From Bifidobacterium breve (GTDB taxonomy: Bacteria > Actinomycetota > Acidimicrobiia > IMCC26256 > PALSA-555), in the NCBI GenBank assembly GCA_945889545.1, contig CAMDCC010000112.1, forward strand, positions 1 through 8,723: a DNA stretch of 8,723 nt, read 5' to 3'. The position numbers and the translations under genes are program-made. Position 1 is the stretch's first letter; each line of letters opens with the position of its first letter. Positions 1 through 7,197 of the stretch are shown here, one piece after another. The notes beneath the pieces are model-generated. The model was given only the letters and a program-made list of their open reading frames with translations, had not been told where the DNA came from and ran no database searches.

Positions 1-24
1 GGGTCGACGCGCGTTAGCCTTCAC
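1..24 (-). CDS. Possible 5' end of a gene running off the left edge
   Basis: On the minus strand a perfect AGGAGG-type ribosome binding site (plus-strand CCTCCT at 36-41) lies 11 nt before a GTG at 24-22, and the frame is open to the window edge (reads V-K-A-N-A-R-R-P). Only eight codons are visible, so no product can be named. The evidence is the strong Shine-Dalgarno alone and the spacing is slightly long, so this is a tentative call. Confidence 0.2.
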
Positions 25-126
25 CTCGGAAGTGCCCTCCTGGTCGCGGTCCTGTGTGTTTCGCAACCACAGTCTCCCGCACCCAGAGGGCATTTTCGCG
101 GACGCGCGCCGACGATCAGCGATCCA

Positions 127-453
127 CTACTGAAAGGTGCGGGCTAGCTCGACGAGGTCGTCGGCGCCGTTCTTGGCGGCACGCAGGAGATCGAAGGCTT
201 CGGGGATGTTCACGTCCTTCACGGCGACAAACGCGGCTTTGCCGTCGTCGGCCACCGCGGTGCCGGTGTCGAGCGCGCGATCTGCTCGTTGGAGCGCGTG
301 CACGCACGACTCCGGGATTCCGGCCGACTCGAGCACCTCACGTCCGAGGGTGGTGCCGAGGCCCAGGCCGACGACGAGCGACAGGATCGTGGACACCCAC
401 TTGTTCTTGCGCAGGCTGGCCGGGATGATCGAACTCGACGCCTTCTCTGCCAT
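127..453 (-). CDS. Small single-pass membrane protein, unknown function
   Basis: This 108-residue protein is not recognised. Its N-terminus is short, with basic residues just before the membrane segment (R15, K16, K18), followed by one hydrophobic stretch at about residues 19-37 rich in V, L and G (WVSTILSLVVGLGLG). The remainder is soluble, helix-forming and acidic, with many Ala, Asp and Val. A single anchored protein with a soluble C-terminal helical part is the best description. The ATG start at 453 has no strong Shine-Dalgarno; a 13-bp tandem repeat begins 17 nt upstream of it. It diverges from the M23 peptidase gene at 584 and may share regulatory DNA with it. Codon use looks coding in this frame, with GC-rich third positions, and the plausible membrane segment supports this strand over the overlapping plus-strand frames, which translate to Arg-rich sequence. 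Function is unknown. Confidence 0.6.
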   Translation of the reverse strand: MAEKASSSIIPASLRKNKWVSTILSLVVGLGLGTTLGREVLESAGIPESCVHALQRADRALDTGTAVADDGKAAFVAVKDVNIPEAFDLLRAAKNGADDLVELARTFQ

Positions 454-469
454 GGGCCGGGCCGCTACC

Positions 470-520
470 GGCGCTCAACATCGGCGCTCAACATCGGCGC
501 TCAACATCGGCGCTCAAATC
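470..520. repeat. 13-bp tandem direct repeat, 3.9 copies
   Basis: The unit GGCGCTCAACATC occurs exactly at 470-482, 483-495 and 496-508, followed by a shortened copy GGCGCTCAAATC at 509-520. The array sits in the 130-bp divergent gap between the membrane protein start (453) and the M23 peptidase start (584). The 13-bp period is neither a codon multiple nor a helical turn. It may be an expanded slippage tract or a cluster of protein binding sites; the sequence alone does not decide. Confidence 0.95.
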
Positions 521-583
521 TGAGCCGCGAAACGCCGACAACTCTGTGTCACGCGTTGCGACCTGGCGCGTCTCCGCTCACCC

Positions 584-1594
584 ATGCTCCGTCGCCCGCT
601 CGCCCTCATCTCTCTGACCCTTGCTGCGGCCCTGACCCCCCATGGCGCGGCCAGCGCGACCCCCATCGACGACGCGCGACGAGACCGGGACAAGGCACAA
701 GCCGCGGCTGTCGCGGCAGCACAGCGATACGTGGATGCGCTGTCCGAGCAAGCCCGCCAGGAAACCGAGATCGCTCGCCTCGAGCGAGAGATCCTCATCC
801 TGCGAGCCCGCGCGGCAGAGGTTCGCCGCATCGTGCGTGAGCGCGCCGTCGACCTCTACAAGCAGGGTGGGCCGTCGGTACCCGTCGCCGAGATGATCGA
901 CACCAAGCACGCGATCGAGGTGGCACGGGCGCTCAACCTGTCGTCGAACGCAGCAGCGGCTGACCGCGAGCTCGCGGCCGAGCTCACGCGCACGGCCGAG
1001 AAGCTCACCCGCGACGAGGCTCGACTCCGCGAGCTCAAGGCCTTCCAAGACCAACTCGTGCAGCAGCTGGTGGCCCAGCGCGCCGCGCTCGATCGAGCGC
1101 TCGCCGACGCGAGCGTGGCGCTCGAACACATCGAAGCGGTCGCCGCATCACAGGCCGAAGTCACCGGCATCGACGGCGCCGCGGCCGGACGGGTCGCAAC
1201 GGGCGCGGCACTGTGCCCCGTCGCCGGCCCGGTCGCGTTCGTGAACGACTGGGGCGCACCACGATCAGGCGGTCGCACGCACCAGGGAAACGACATGTTC
1301 GCCCAGTAAGGCGCCTGGAACCTGGCCGTGGTCAACGGCTGGATGGAGATCGAGGTCGGCGGGCTCGGCGGCATCAGCGCGTGGGTGCACGGCGACGACG
1401 GCGTGTCCTATTACTACTCCCATTTGAGCAAGGTAGAAGGACGTAACCGGCGCGTCGCCCGCGGCGACATCATCGGGTACACCGGCGACACCGGCAACGC
1501 GGCCGGCGGTCCACCCCACACCCACTTCGGCATCCGAGCCAACGGCGGGATGGTCAACCCGTATCCGACACTGCGCGCCCTCTGCCCCCGATAG
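584..1594 (+). pseudogene. Secreted coiled-coil M23 peptidoglycan endopeptidase, interrupted by in-frame TAA
   Basis: This reads as one gene for an M23 (LytM/peptidase_M23) cell-wall hydrolase, split by a TAA at 1307-1309. The first part (241 aa) begins with a signal peptide (RR near the start, hydrophobic core at about residues 6-18, likely cleavage after A-S-A at 25). A long Ala/Arg/Glu-rich coiled coil follows at about 28-185, then the start of the peptidase domain with the zinc motif H-Q-G-N-D (H233, D237). After the stop the same reading frame continues without a shift from 1310 to 1594 and carries the rest of the domain: SYYYSHLS with the catalytic His, IGYTGDTGNA, and the second zinc motif PPHTHF, ending in the family-typical VNPYPTLRALC. 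All expected catalytic motifs are therefore present, but on two sides of a stop. The layout resembles actinobacterial hydrolases such as RipA or CwlO-like proteins. A true nonsense mutation, a sequencing error or readthrough would each fit. A translation restart at GTG 1328 would yield only a fragment lacking the first zinc ligands. Confidence 0.8.
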
Positions 1595-1607
1595 CGTTAC
1601 TGGCCTT

Positions 1608-1624
1608 CCCGGCGTATCGCCGGG
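1608..1624 (+). terminator. Short perfect hairpin between peptidase and tRNA
   Basis: CCCGGCG (1608-1614) and CGCCGGG (1618-1624) form a perfect 7-bp GC stem with a TAT loop, 14 nt after the peptidase stop and 5 nt before the tRNA 5' end. No T-tract follows, so it is not a classical intrinsic terminator. It could slow or end transcription from the peptidase gene or mark a tRNA 5' processing site. Confidence 0.4.
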
Positions 1625-1628
1625 ACTT

Positions 1629-1701
1629 GCCCCGGTAACCCAACGGCAGAGGTAGTCGCCTCAAACGCGATCCAGTGTGGGTTCGAATCCCACCCGGGGC
1701 A
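1629..1701 (+). tRNA. tRNA-Leu (anticodon CAA), short variable loop
   Basis: A cloverleaf can be drawn by hand. The acceptor stem is GCCCCGG (1629-1635) with CCGGGGC (1694-1700). T8-A9 are followed by a D arm with a 3-bp ACC/GGT stem (1638-1640 with 1651-1653) and a GG in the loop. The anticodon stem is GTCGC/GCGAT (1655-1659 with 1667-1671, one G-T pair), with loop CTCAAAC giving anticodon CAA at 1662-1664. The T arm is GTGGG/CCCAC (1677-1681 with 1689-1693) around a canonical TTCGAAT loop. The discriminator base is A1701. CC follows, then G, so the terminal A of CCA is not encoded. The anticodon reads UUG (Leu). The variable region is only CCAGT (1672-1676), although bacterial tRNA-Leu normally has a long variable arm. 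Identity by anticodon is therefore Leu, but aminoacylation identity is less certain. Confidence 0.88.
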
Positions 1702-1753
1702 CCGCCGCAACATGAACGGATGCAACGAGGCTGCGCCCTAGACTTCGTGGCCG

Positions 1754-1996
1754 ATGTCGCCGCTCGCGATCGATTGGGTGCCTTTGGTCGGCGCGGCGTG
1801 CGCGCTCTTCGTCATCGGTGTCGCGCTCGCCGTGCTGTTGGTCCGACGCGGCCACGACGACGCGCTCGATCCCGAGATCGAGGCGCGCTTGCTCCTGGGC
1901 GAGGATCCCGATGAGATCGACCGCGACCTCGCGCAACGCGCCGGCGCCATGGCGCCGGTCACCGACCATCCCGTGCTGGACGAGCTGCCTGACTGA
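1754..1996 (+). CDS. Small N-terminally anchored membrane protein, unknown function
   Basis: This 80-residue protein is not recognised. One strongly hydrophobic segment (about residues 9-30, VPLVGAACALFVIGVALAVLLV) is followed directly by an R-R-G-H basic stop-transfer patch, so the N-terminus is probably outside and the C-terminal 48 residues cytoplasmic. The tail is acidic (Asp/Glu-rich), with a helix around EIEARLLLGEDPDEIDRDLAQR. It begins 52 nt after the tRNA, has no clear Shine-Dalgarno before the ATG, and converges on fabZ, whose stop lies 21 bp downstream. The overall look, a membrane anchor plus a short acidic tail, is common among small actinobacterial proteins of unknown role. The clean membrane topology supports it as a real gene over overlapping frames. 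Confidence 0.6.
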   Translation: MSPLAIDWVPLVGAACALFVIGVALAVLLVRRGHDDALDPEIEARLLLGEDPDEIDRDLAQRAGAMAPVTDHPVLDELPD

Positions 1997-2015
1997 CTGG
2001 CCGACTGACCGACTG
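1991..2015. repeat. GACTGA/CCGACTGA-type simple repeat in the convergent gap
   Basis: GACTGACTGG then CCGACTGACC then GACTG make a short imperfect tandem of a GACTG core (five copies, two of them overlapping) spanning the stop of the small membrane gene and most of the 21-bp gap to fabZ. It places stop codons in more than one frame at the convergent junction. No T-tract or strong stem is visible, so it is described only as a simple repeat. Confidence 0.5.
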
Positions 2016-2017
2016 CG

Positions 2018-2452
2018 CTAGACGTCGGCGAGGGCGAAGAACAGCCGGGCCTGGCAGGCCACCTTGCCGTCGACCGTGGCGGTCGCCTGACCCCAACCGC
2101 CCCGGGCGCTGAGCCGTTCGAGCTCGACGCTCATCACGAGCTCGTCGCCCGGGCGCACCATCCGGCGCCACCGGACCTTCTCGACCCCGCCGAACAGCGG
2201 GAGCTTGCCGCCGTAGCGCTGGTCGGCGAGCACTGCGATCGCCCCGGCCTGAGCCATCGCCTCGAGCTGGATCACGCCGGGGAACACGGGGTTGCCCGGA
2301 AAGTGTCCGGCGAGGAACGCCTCATCGCCGGTCACCCGGTAGCGGGCCGTGATCGAGGCCCCGGGCTGGAAGGCATCGACCGCGTCGACGAAGCGGAATG
2401 GGGGCCGATGCGGGAGCAACGCCACAAGGTCGTCAGAATCAGGGAGCGCCAT
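2018..2452 (-). CDS. fabZ: 3-hydroxyacyl-ACP dehydratase FabZ
   Basis: FabZ removes water from 3-hydroxyacyl-ACP to give trans-2-enoyl-ACP in each cycle of type II fatty acid synthesis; it is a cytoplasmic hotdog-fold enzyme. The 144-residue protein shows the family hallmarks: LLPHRPPFRFVD at about 12-23, and the active-site helix AGHFPGNPVFPG with catalytic His50, then QLEAMAQ with catalytic Glu64. The length is normal for FabZ. I chose the ATG at 2452; an in-frame TTG 9 nt further upstream has a GAGAG at better spacing and could be the true start. The gene is divergent from fabD and so likely shares its control region with the main fatty acid operon. Many well-known actinobacteria use MaoC-like HadAB dehydratases instead, so a FabZ-type enzyme is a useful lineage hint. 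Confidence 0.93.
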   Translation of the reverse strand: MALPDSDDLVALLPHRPPFRFVDAVDAFQPGASITARYRVTGDEAFLAGHFPGNPVFPGVIQLEAMAQAGAIAVLADQRYGGKLPLFGGVEKVRWRRMVRPGDELVMSVELERLSARGGWGQATATVDGKVACQARLFFALADV

Positions 2453-2566
2453 CCCGTGCAACGTATCTCTCACCACGGATCTGCGGAGCGGGAGCGGAGC
2501 AAGGGAGGCGTGTAACCCCACTCCCGGCAACTTGGTCGAACCGGTGGGTCGCGCTGCGGAGAAGGG
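2453..2566. promoter_or_regulatory. Divergent control region between fabZ and fabD
   Basis: The 114-bp gap must hold the promoters for fabZ (leftward) and for the fabD-led operon (rightward). I could not identify convincing -35/-10 boxes by eye. Visible features are the purine-rich run GCGGAGCGGGAGCGGAGC (2483-2500) and GGAGAAGG (2558-2565), the latter serving as the fabD ribosome binding site. Binding sites for a fatty acid regulator are plausible but not demonstrated. Confidence 0.4.
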
Positions 2567-3502
2567 TTGTTGGGTCGCGTGGGTATCGCTGTCATCTTTC
2601 CGGGACAAGGCACGCAGGTTCCTGGCATGGGCGCACCCTGGCGTGACCACCCCGCCTGGTCGGTCATCGACCGTGCCGAAGCTGCGTTCGGCGAGCCGCT
2701 CGCCAACCTCGTGCTCGACGCACCGGCCGAGCTGCTGGCCCGCACCCGCGAAGCCCAGCTCGCCGTACTTCTCACCTCTCTCCTGGCCTGGGAGGCCATC
2801 CGCGACCGCGTGGTCGAGCCGGTTGCGTTCGCCGGACACTCGCTCGGCCAGGTGACCGCACTCATCGCCTCAGGCGCTCTGTCGCTCGAAGACGGCGTGC
2901 GCTTTGCCGCCCGTCGCGCCGAGCTCACCCAAGCCGCTGCCGATGCACACCCCGGCAAGATGGCCGCGCTGCTGGGTGCCACCGTTGAGCAGGCCGAAGA
3001 CGCGTGCACCGCGGCACCCGACGCCGCATGGATCGCCAACGACAACGCCCCCGGGCAGGTCGTGGTAGCCGGCACCCCCGGCGGCGTCGAAGCCGCGTGC
3101 GTGCGGGCCAAGGAGATCGGCGTGAAGCGCGCGACACCGCTCAACGTCGGTGGCGCCTTCCACACCCCGCTGATGCGCGACGCCGCCGACGCGCTGCCTG
3201 CCATCCTCGAAGCGATGTCGTTCGCCGTACCCGCCGCGCCGGTGGTGTCGAACCTCGACGCCGAGGCTCATTCCGACAGCGACGAGTGGCGTACGCGTTC
3301 GGCCAACCACGTCGCGGTTCCGGTTCGCTGGCGCGAGTCGATGCTCACGATGGTCGGCCTCGGCGCCACGTCGTTCCTCGAAGTCGGCAACGGCTCGATG
3401 CTCGCGGGGCTCGCCAAGCGGACGGTGCCCGACGCGCCAGTGCGCGGCATTGCCACCCCCGACGACGTTGCTGTCCTCGCCCCACAGCAGAGCGGAGCCT
3501 GA
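2567..3502 (+). CDS. fabD: Malonyl-CoA:ACP transacylase FabD
   Basis: FabD moves malonyl from CoA to the phosphopantetheine arm of ACP, supplying extender units to FabH and FabF. At 311 residues it has normal length and shows FPGQG (11-15), the nucleophile elbow AGHSLGQ with catalytic Ser92, Arg117 region (ARRAELTQ), the NDNAPGQVVVAG segment (158-169), and catalytic His199 in GGAFHTPLM. The frame opens with two TTG codons (2567, 2570) and a GTG at 2579. GGAG at 2558-2561 lies 5, 8 and 17 nt upstream of these respectively, which slightly favours TTG 2570; the difference is one residue. It leads the plus-strand fatty acid operon, and the next gene begins 40 bp after its stop. The last residues (about 295-311) are loose and probably disordered. 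Confidence 0.95.
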   Translation: MLGRVGIAVIFPGQGTQVPGMGAPWRDHPAWSVIDRAEAAFGEPLANLVLDAPAELLARTREAQLAVLLTSLLAWEAIRDRVVEPVAFAGHSLGQVTALIASGALSLEDGVRFAARRAELTQAAADAHPGKMAALLGATVEQAEDACTAAPDAAWIANDNAPGQVVVAGTPGGVEAACVRAKEIGVKRATPLNVGGAFHTPLMRDAADALPAILEAMSFAVPAAPVVSNLDAEAHSDSDEWRTRSANHVAVPVRWRESMLTMVGLGATSFLEVGNGSMLAGLAKRTVPDAPVRGIATPDDVAVLAPQQSGA

Positions 3503-3529
3503 CCGCGGTGGACCTCAGCAAATGCGAAG

Positions 3530-3541
3530 CGGAGCGCTCCG
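3530..3541. promoter_or_regulatory. Palindrome containing the ribosome binding site of the next gene
   Basis: CGGAGCGCTCCG is a perfect 12-bp palindrome, and its GGAG (3531-3534) is the Shine-Dalgarno 8 nt before the ATG at 3543. As RNA it could fold only weakly, because the loop must take the centre, but it could pair with another copy or be bound as DNA. It decides the ATG 3543 start. Confidence 0.5.
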
Positions 3542-3542
3542 A

Positions 3543-3802
3543 ATGGCTGGTGGCGTGAACATGGACCCGATGCTCGAGTTCGGCGAAGGCTTGCTCGTCC
3601 CCGAGCGCATGATCGTCGCGCCGTCGGTCGGCGTGTTTCGACCCGTCGCGCTCGACGATGGCGCGAACCTCACCCGTGGCCAGACCGTGGGCATGCTCGA
3701 CGGTCCGGGCACATCAACCCCCGTCGCGAGCCCGTTCGCCGGTCGCCTGGTCGGCATGCTCGCTCACCCCGGTGAGCGCATCCGTGAGGGGCAGCCCATC
3801 GC

Positions 3803-3821
<19 letters not shown>
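3543..3821 (+). CDS. Biotinyl/lipoyl-domain-like protein lacking the acceptor lysine
   Basis: This 92-residue protein has the two-fold hammerhead pattern of biotin/lipoyl attachment domains. Residues about 24-53 (IVAPSVGVFRPV..DDGANLTRGQTVGMLD) form one half and about 59-90 (TPVASPFAGRLVGMLAHPGERIREGQPIAWLR) the other, including the typical S-P-x-x-G and G-E-x-x-x-x-G-Q turns. At the hairpin where biotin carriers have E-A-M-K-M it reads D-G-P-G-T-S (53-58), and there is not one Lys in the whole protein, so neither biotin nor lipoate can be attached in the usual way. GGAG 8 nt upstream supports ATG 3543 over an earlier in-frame ATG that lies inside fabD; ATG 3561 is a later option. It sits between fabD and fabH in an operon that ends with a carboxyltransferase gene, so a structural or regulatory partner of acyl-CoA carboxylase or of the fatty acid enzymes is plausible. 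Function is not established. Confidence 0.75.
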
Positions 3822-4812
<991 letters not shown>

Positions 4813-4816
<4 letters not shown>

Positions 4817-5550
4817 CTGATCGCGTTGCCATGGTCACGGGTGCTTCGAGGGGCATCGGTCGCGCGATTGCGATCGAGCTGGCTGCTGCCGGTCATCGGG
4901 TGGCGTGTTGCTCATCGAGCGACGCCGCCAAGGATGTGCAAGCCGAGATCGAGGCGTCGGGCGGTACCGCGCTCGCGGTGCGCGCGGATGTCGGCGACGC
5001 GACCGCGCTCGACGTCGGGTTCAAGGAGATCGAAGAAGCGTGGGGCCCGGTCGAGGTCCTGGTGAACAACGCTGGGGTCACGGCCGACGGGCTCATCGCC
5101 CGCATGACCGACGATCAATGGGGCGACGTGCTGCGCACGAACCTCACCGGTGCCTTCCACACCATTCGCCGCGCCACTCCCAAGATGATGAAGGGGCGGT
5201 GGGGCCGCATCATCAATGTCTCGTCGGTCAGCGGCCAGGCCGGCGCTGCCGGGCAGGCGAACTACGCCGCGGCGAAAGCTGGGCTCCTGGGGCTCACCCG
5301 CGCCGTGGCTCGCGAGTTGGCCCCACGAGGCATCACCTGCAACGCTGTCGCCCCGGGGCCTATCGTGACCGCCATGACCGACGGCATGCCGCCAGAATGG
5401 CGGGTCGTCATGGAGGCCACGGTGCCGCTCGGCCGCCTCGGCACGCCGGAAGAAGTGGCCGCAGTGGTGGGGTTCCTATGCTCGGAGCCCGCGGGCTATG
5501 TGACCGGCGCCTTGGTCCCGGTCGACGGCGGACTTGGTATGGGTCATTAG
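4813..5550 (+). CDS. fabG: 3-oxoacyl-ACP reductase FabG
   Basis: FabG reduces 3-oxoacyl-ACP to 3-hydroxyacyl-ACP with NADPH, the second step of each elongation cycle. The 245-residue short-chain dehydrogenase shows the cofactor motif TGASRGIG (9-16), NNAG (85-88), and the catalytic tetrad Asn110, Ser138, Tyr151 and Lys155 (YAAAK). The closing VTGALVPVDGGLGMGH is characteristic of FabG. The start is TTG 4813, which overlaps the fabH stop as TTGA; GGGG at 4803-4806 may serve as a weak ribosome binding site, and translational coupling to fabH is likely. Length and N-terminus (TDRVAMVTGASRG) fit the family exactly, so the unusual start codon is well supported. A 145-bp gap with a hairpin separates it from acpP. 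Confidence 0.96.
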
Positions 5551-5633
5551 TGCGCAGGCGAGCGGAACCGAACGAAATGGGCTGGAGAATCCGTAGCAGC
5601 CCAGCGAGCGCGACCAGAGTGATGGGTCACTAA
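5539..5633 (+). repeat. Direct repeat bracketing the fabG-acpP spacer
   Basis: ATGGGTCATTAG at 5539-5550, which is the end of fabG including its stop, recurs as ATGGGTCACTAA at 5622-5633 with two substitutions that preserve Met-Gly-His-stop. The 71 bp between the copies contain the hairpin at 5578-5603 and two GCGAGCG copies. The arrangement looks like a small inserted or duplicated segment after fabG, but no known element is recognised. Confidence 0.55.
5578..5603 (+). other. Hairpin in the fabG-acpP gap
   Basis: TGGGCTG (5578-5584) and CAGCCCA (5597-5603) form a perfect 7-bp stem around a 12-nt loop, 27 nt after the fabG stop. There is no T-tract. It could attenuate readthrough or act as an RNA processing or stabilising site that sets the high acpP level separately from fabG. 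The remainder of the gap (5604-5695) shows no convincing promoter by eye. Confidence 0.4.
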
Positions 5634-5682
5634 TCATCAACGAATCGCGGGACGGACGAAACTCCGCACCGCAGCTCACGAG

Positions 5683-5688
5683 AAGGAG
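5683..5688 (+). promoter_or_regulatory. Strong ribosome binding site of acpP
   Basis: AAGGAG ends 7 nt before the acpP ATG at 5696, within a purine-rich run. It is the strongest Shine-Dalgarno in the operon, while several neighbouring genes have overlapping TTG or ATG starts. This fits the need for far more ACP than of the enzymes. Confidence 0.8.
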
Positions 5689-5695
5689 AGGAACG

Positions 5696-5947
5696 ATGGA
5701 GCGAGACGTTGCACTCACGGCGCTTCGTGAGGTCGCCGTCGAGGTGCTGAGCGTCGAGCCCGACGTCGTCACCGAGGAGGCCCGGTTCAAGGAAGACCTC
5801 GACGCCGACAGCCTCGACCTGGTCGAGCTCGTCATGGGACTCGAGGAGCGTTTCGACATCTCGATCCCCGAAGAGGACCTCGACGGAGTCACGACCGTCG
5901 GCAAGGCCGTCGATCTCATCATTGCCAAGGATGCCGCCAAGGCATGA
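5696..5947 (+). CDS. acpP: Acyl carrier protein
   Basis: ACP carries the growing acyl chain on a phosphopantetheine arm and is the common partner of FabD, FabH, FabG, FabF and FabZ. The 83-residue acidic protein has the expected length and a four-helix pattern, with the attachment motif DADSLDLVELVM containing Ser39 as the phosphopantetheine site, and ISIPEEDLDGVTTVGKAVDLI typical of helices III-IV. It starts with ATG behind the strong AAGGAG site. Its stop overlaps the fabF start as ATGA (5944-5947), coupling the two genes. Confidence 0.96.
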   Translation: MERDVALTALREVAVEVLSVEPDVVTEEARFKEDLDADSLDLVELVMGLEERFDISIPEEDLDGVTTVGKAVDLIIAKDAAKA

Positions 5948-7197
5948 GCGACGCATTCACCGACCACCGCGGGCGCCCGCGGGTCGCAGTCACCGGGATG
6001 GGCGTGAAGACGCCCGCCGGTTGCGACCTCGATTCGTTTTGGGAGACCCTTCTCGCCGGTCGGTCGACCGCGGGCCCGATCCAGGCGTTCGACCACGCCG
6101 CTCAAAGCGTGCACTTCGCCTGTGAGGTGCGCGACTTCGACCCCGAGGCCTACCTGGGACCCAAGGAAGCGCGACGCCTCGATCGCGTCACGCATCTCGG
6201 GTTTACGGCCGCGATGGATGCGCTGGCCGACGCCGGTGAGCTCAGCGTCGATCCCGATCGTTGCGCGGTGATGGCGTCCACAGGAATCGGCGGGCTCAGC
6301 ACGCTTGAGGACAACTGCAAGGCCTACTTCGAAAAGGGTCCGTCGCGGGTGAGCCCCTTCTTCGTCCCGATGATGATGCCAAATGCAACGGCGGGCGTGA
6401 TCTCCATGCACCTGGGATGGACCGGACCTGCTCTCTGCATCGCCACTGCATGCGCGGCCGGCACGAATGCCATCGGTGAAGGTGTACGCCTCATCCGCGA
6501 CGGCTCGGCCGATGTGGTGCTCGCGGGTGGTACCGAGTTCCCGATCACGCCGATCACGATCGCCGCGTTCGCCCGCATGGGCGCGCTCAGCAGCCGCCGC
6601 GACGCGCCCGAACGCGCGTCACGCCCATTCGACAACGATCGTGACGGGTTCGTGATCGCCGAAGGCGCCGGCTTCTTCGTACTGGAGTCACTCGAGCGGG
6701 CACAAGCACGAGGCGCTCGCATCCACGGTGAGGTGGCGGGGTACGGCCGTAACTCCGACGCATACCACATCACTGCACCATCACCTGGTGGCGTCGGCGC
6801 GGCTGCGTGCATGCAGCAGGCCATCGACGACTCCGGGCTTTCGCCGTCCGACATCGGACACGTCAACGCGCACGGCACGTCCACCGAGCTCAACGACGCG
6901 TCGGAATCTGAAGCGATCCACAAGGTGTTCGGCGACGCTCCCCCGCCAGTCACGTCCAACAAGGGATCGCTCGGCCACATGATCGCGGGCGCGGGCGCCG
7001 CCGAGGCGATCGCCTCGCTGCTCGCGATCCGCGATGGCGTCGTACCTCCCACCGCCCACCTCGAGAACATCGGCGACGGGATCGCACTCGACGTGGTGCA
7101 CGGCTCTCCTCGCACGATCGGCGCCAAGCCGGTGCTCTCGAACTCGTTCGGGTTCGGCGGGCACAATGCAACCCTGGTGCTGATCCCGAGCGGTTGA
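5944..7197 (+). CDS. fabF: 3-oxoacyl-ACP synthase II FabF
   Basis: FabF elongates acyl-ACP by two carbons by condensation with malonyl-ACP. The 417-residue protein is of normal length and shows the Cys-His-His-Lys set: Cys170 in IATACAAGTNAIGEG, His310 in VNAHGTST, Lys340 and His345 in SNKGSLGHMIAGAGA. RPFDNDRDGFVIAEGAG (227-243) and the closing NSFGFGGHNATLVL are also classic. The N-terminus GRPRVAVTGMGVKTPAG fits the family with a short extension of about 10 residues. Its ATG overlaps the acpP stop, and its own stop overlaps the TTG start of the carboxyltransferase gene as TTGA. FabB and FabF cannot be separated firmly by eye, but the acpP-fabF order favours FabF. Confidence 0.95.
   Translation: MSDAFTDHRGRPRVAVTGMGVKTPAGCDLDSFWETLLAGRSTAGPIQAFDHAAQSVHFACEVRDFDPEAYLGPKEARRLDRVTHLGFTAAMDALADAGELSVDPDRCAVMASTGIGGLSTLEDNCKAYFEKGPSRVSPFFVPMMMPNATAGVISMHLGWTGPALCIATACAAGTNAIGEGVRLIRDGSADVVLAGGTEFPITPITIAAFARMGALSSRRDAPERASRPFDNDRDGFVIAEGAGFFVLESLERAQARGARIHGEVAGYGRNSDAYHITAPSPGGVGAAACMQQAIDDSGLSPSDIGHVNAHGTSTELNDASESEAIHKVFGDAPPPVTSNKGSLGHMIAGAGAAEAIASLLAIRDGVVPPTAHLENIGDGIALDVVHGSPRTIGAKPVLSNSFGFGGHNATLVLIPSG

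Noticed and set aside
470..520. CRISPR array
   Set aside because: The units are 13 bp and directly adjacent with no spacers.
54..523. Plus-strand frames overlapping the small membrane protein gene
   Set aside because: Translations are Arg/Ser-rich without domains, while the minus frame gives a clean membrane protein.
1307..1309. Selenocysteine or pyrrolysine recoding at the peptidase stop
   Set aside because: The codon is TAA, which neither recoding system uses, and no recoding structure is evident next to it.
1629..1760. tRNA 3' end as an attachment site of an integrated element
   Set aside because: No second copy of the tRNA 3' sequence and no integrase gene occur in the window; what follows is an ordinary small gene and the fab locus.
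2470..3204. 244-codon minus-strand frame antisense to fabD
   Set aside because: Low-complexity Ala/Ser/Arg translation opposite a FabD with all active-site motifs.
5476..6411. 311-codon minus-strand frame across the fabG end, acpP and the fabF start
   Set aside because: It covers convincing fabG, acpP and fabF sequence on the other strand and shows no domain; another GC-bias shadow.
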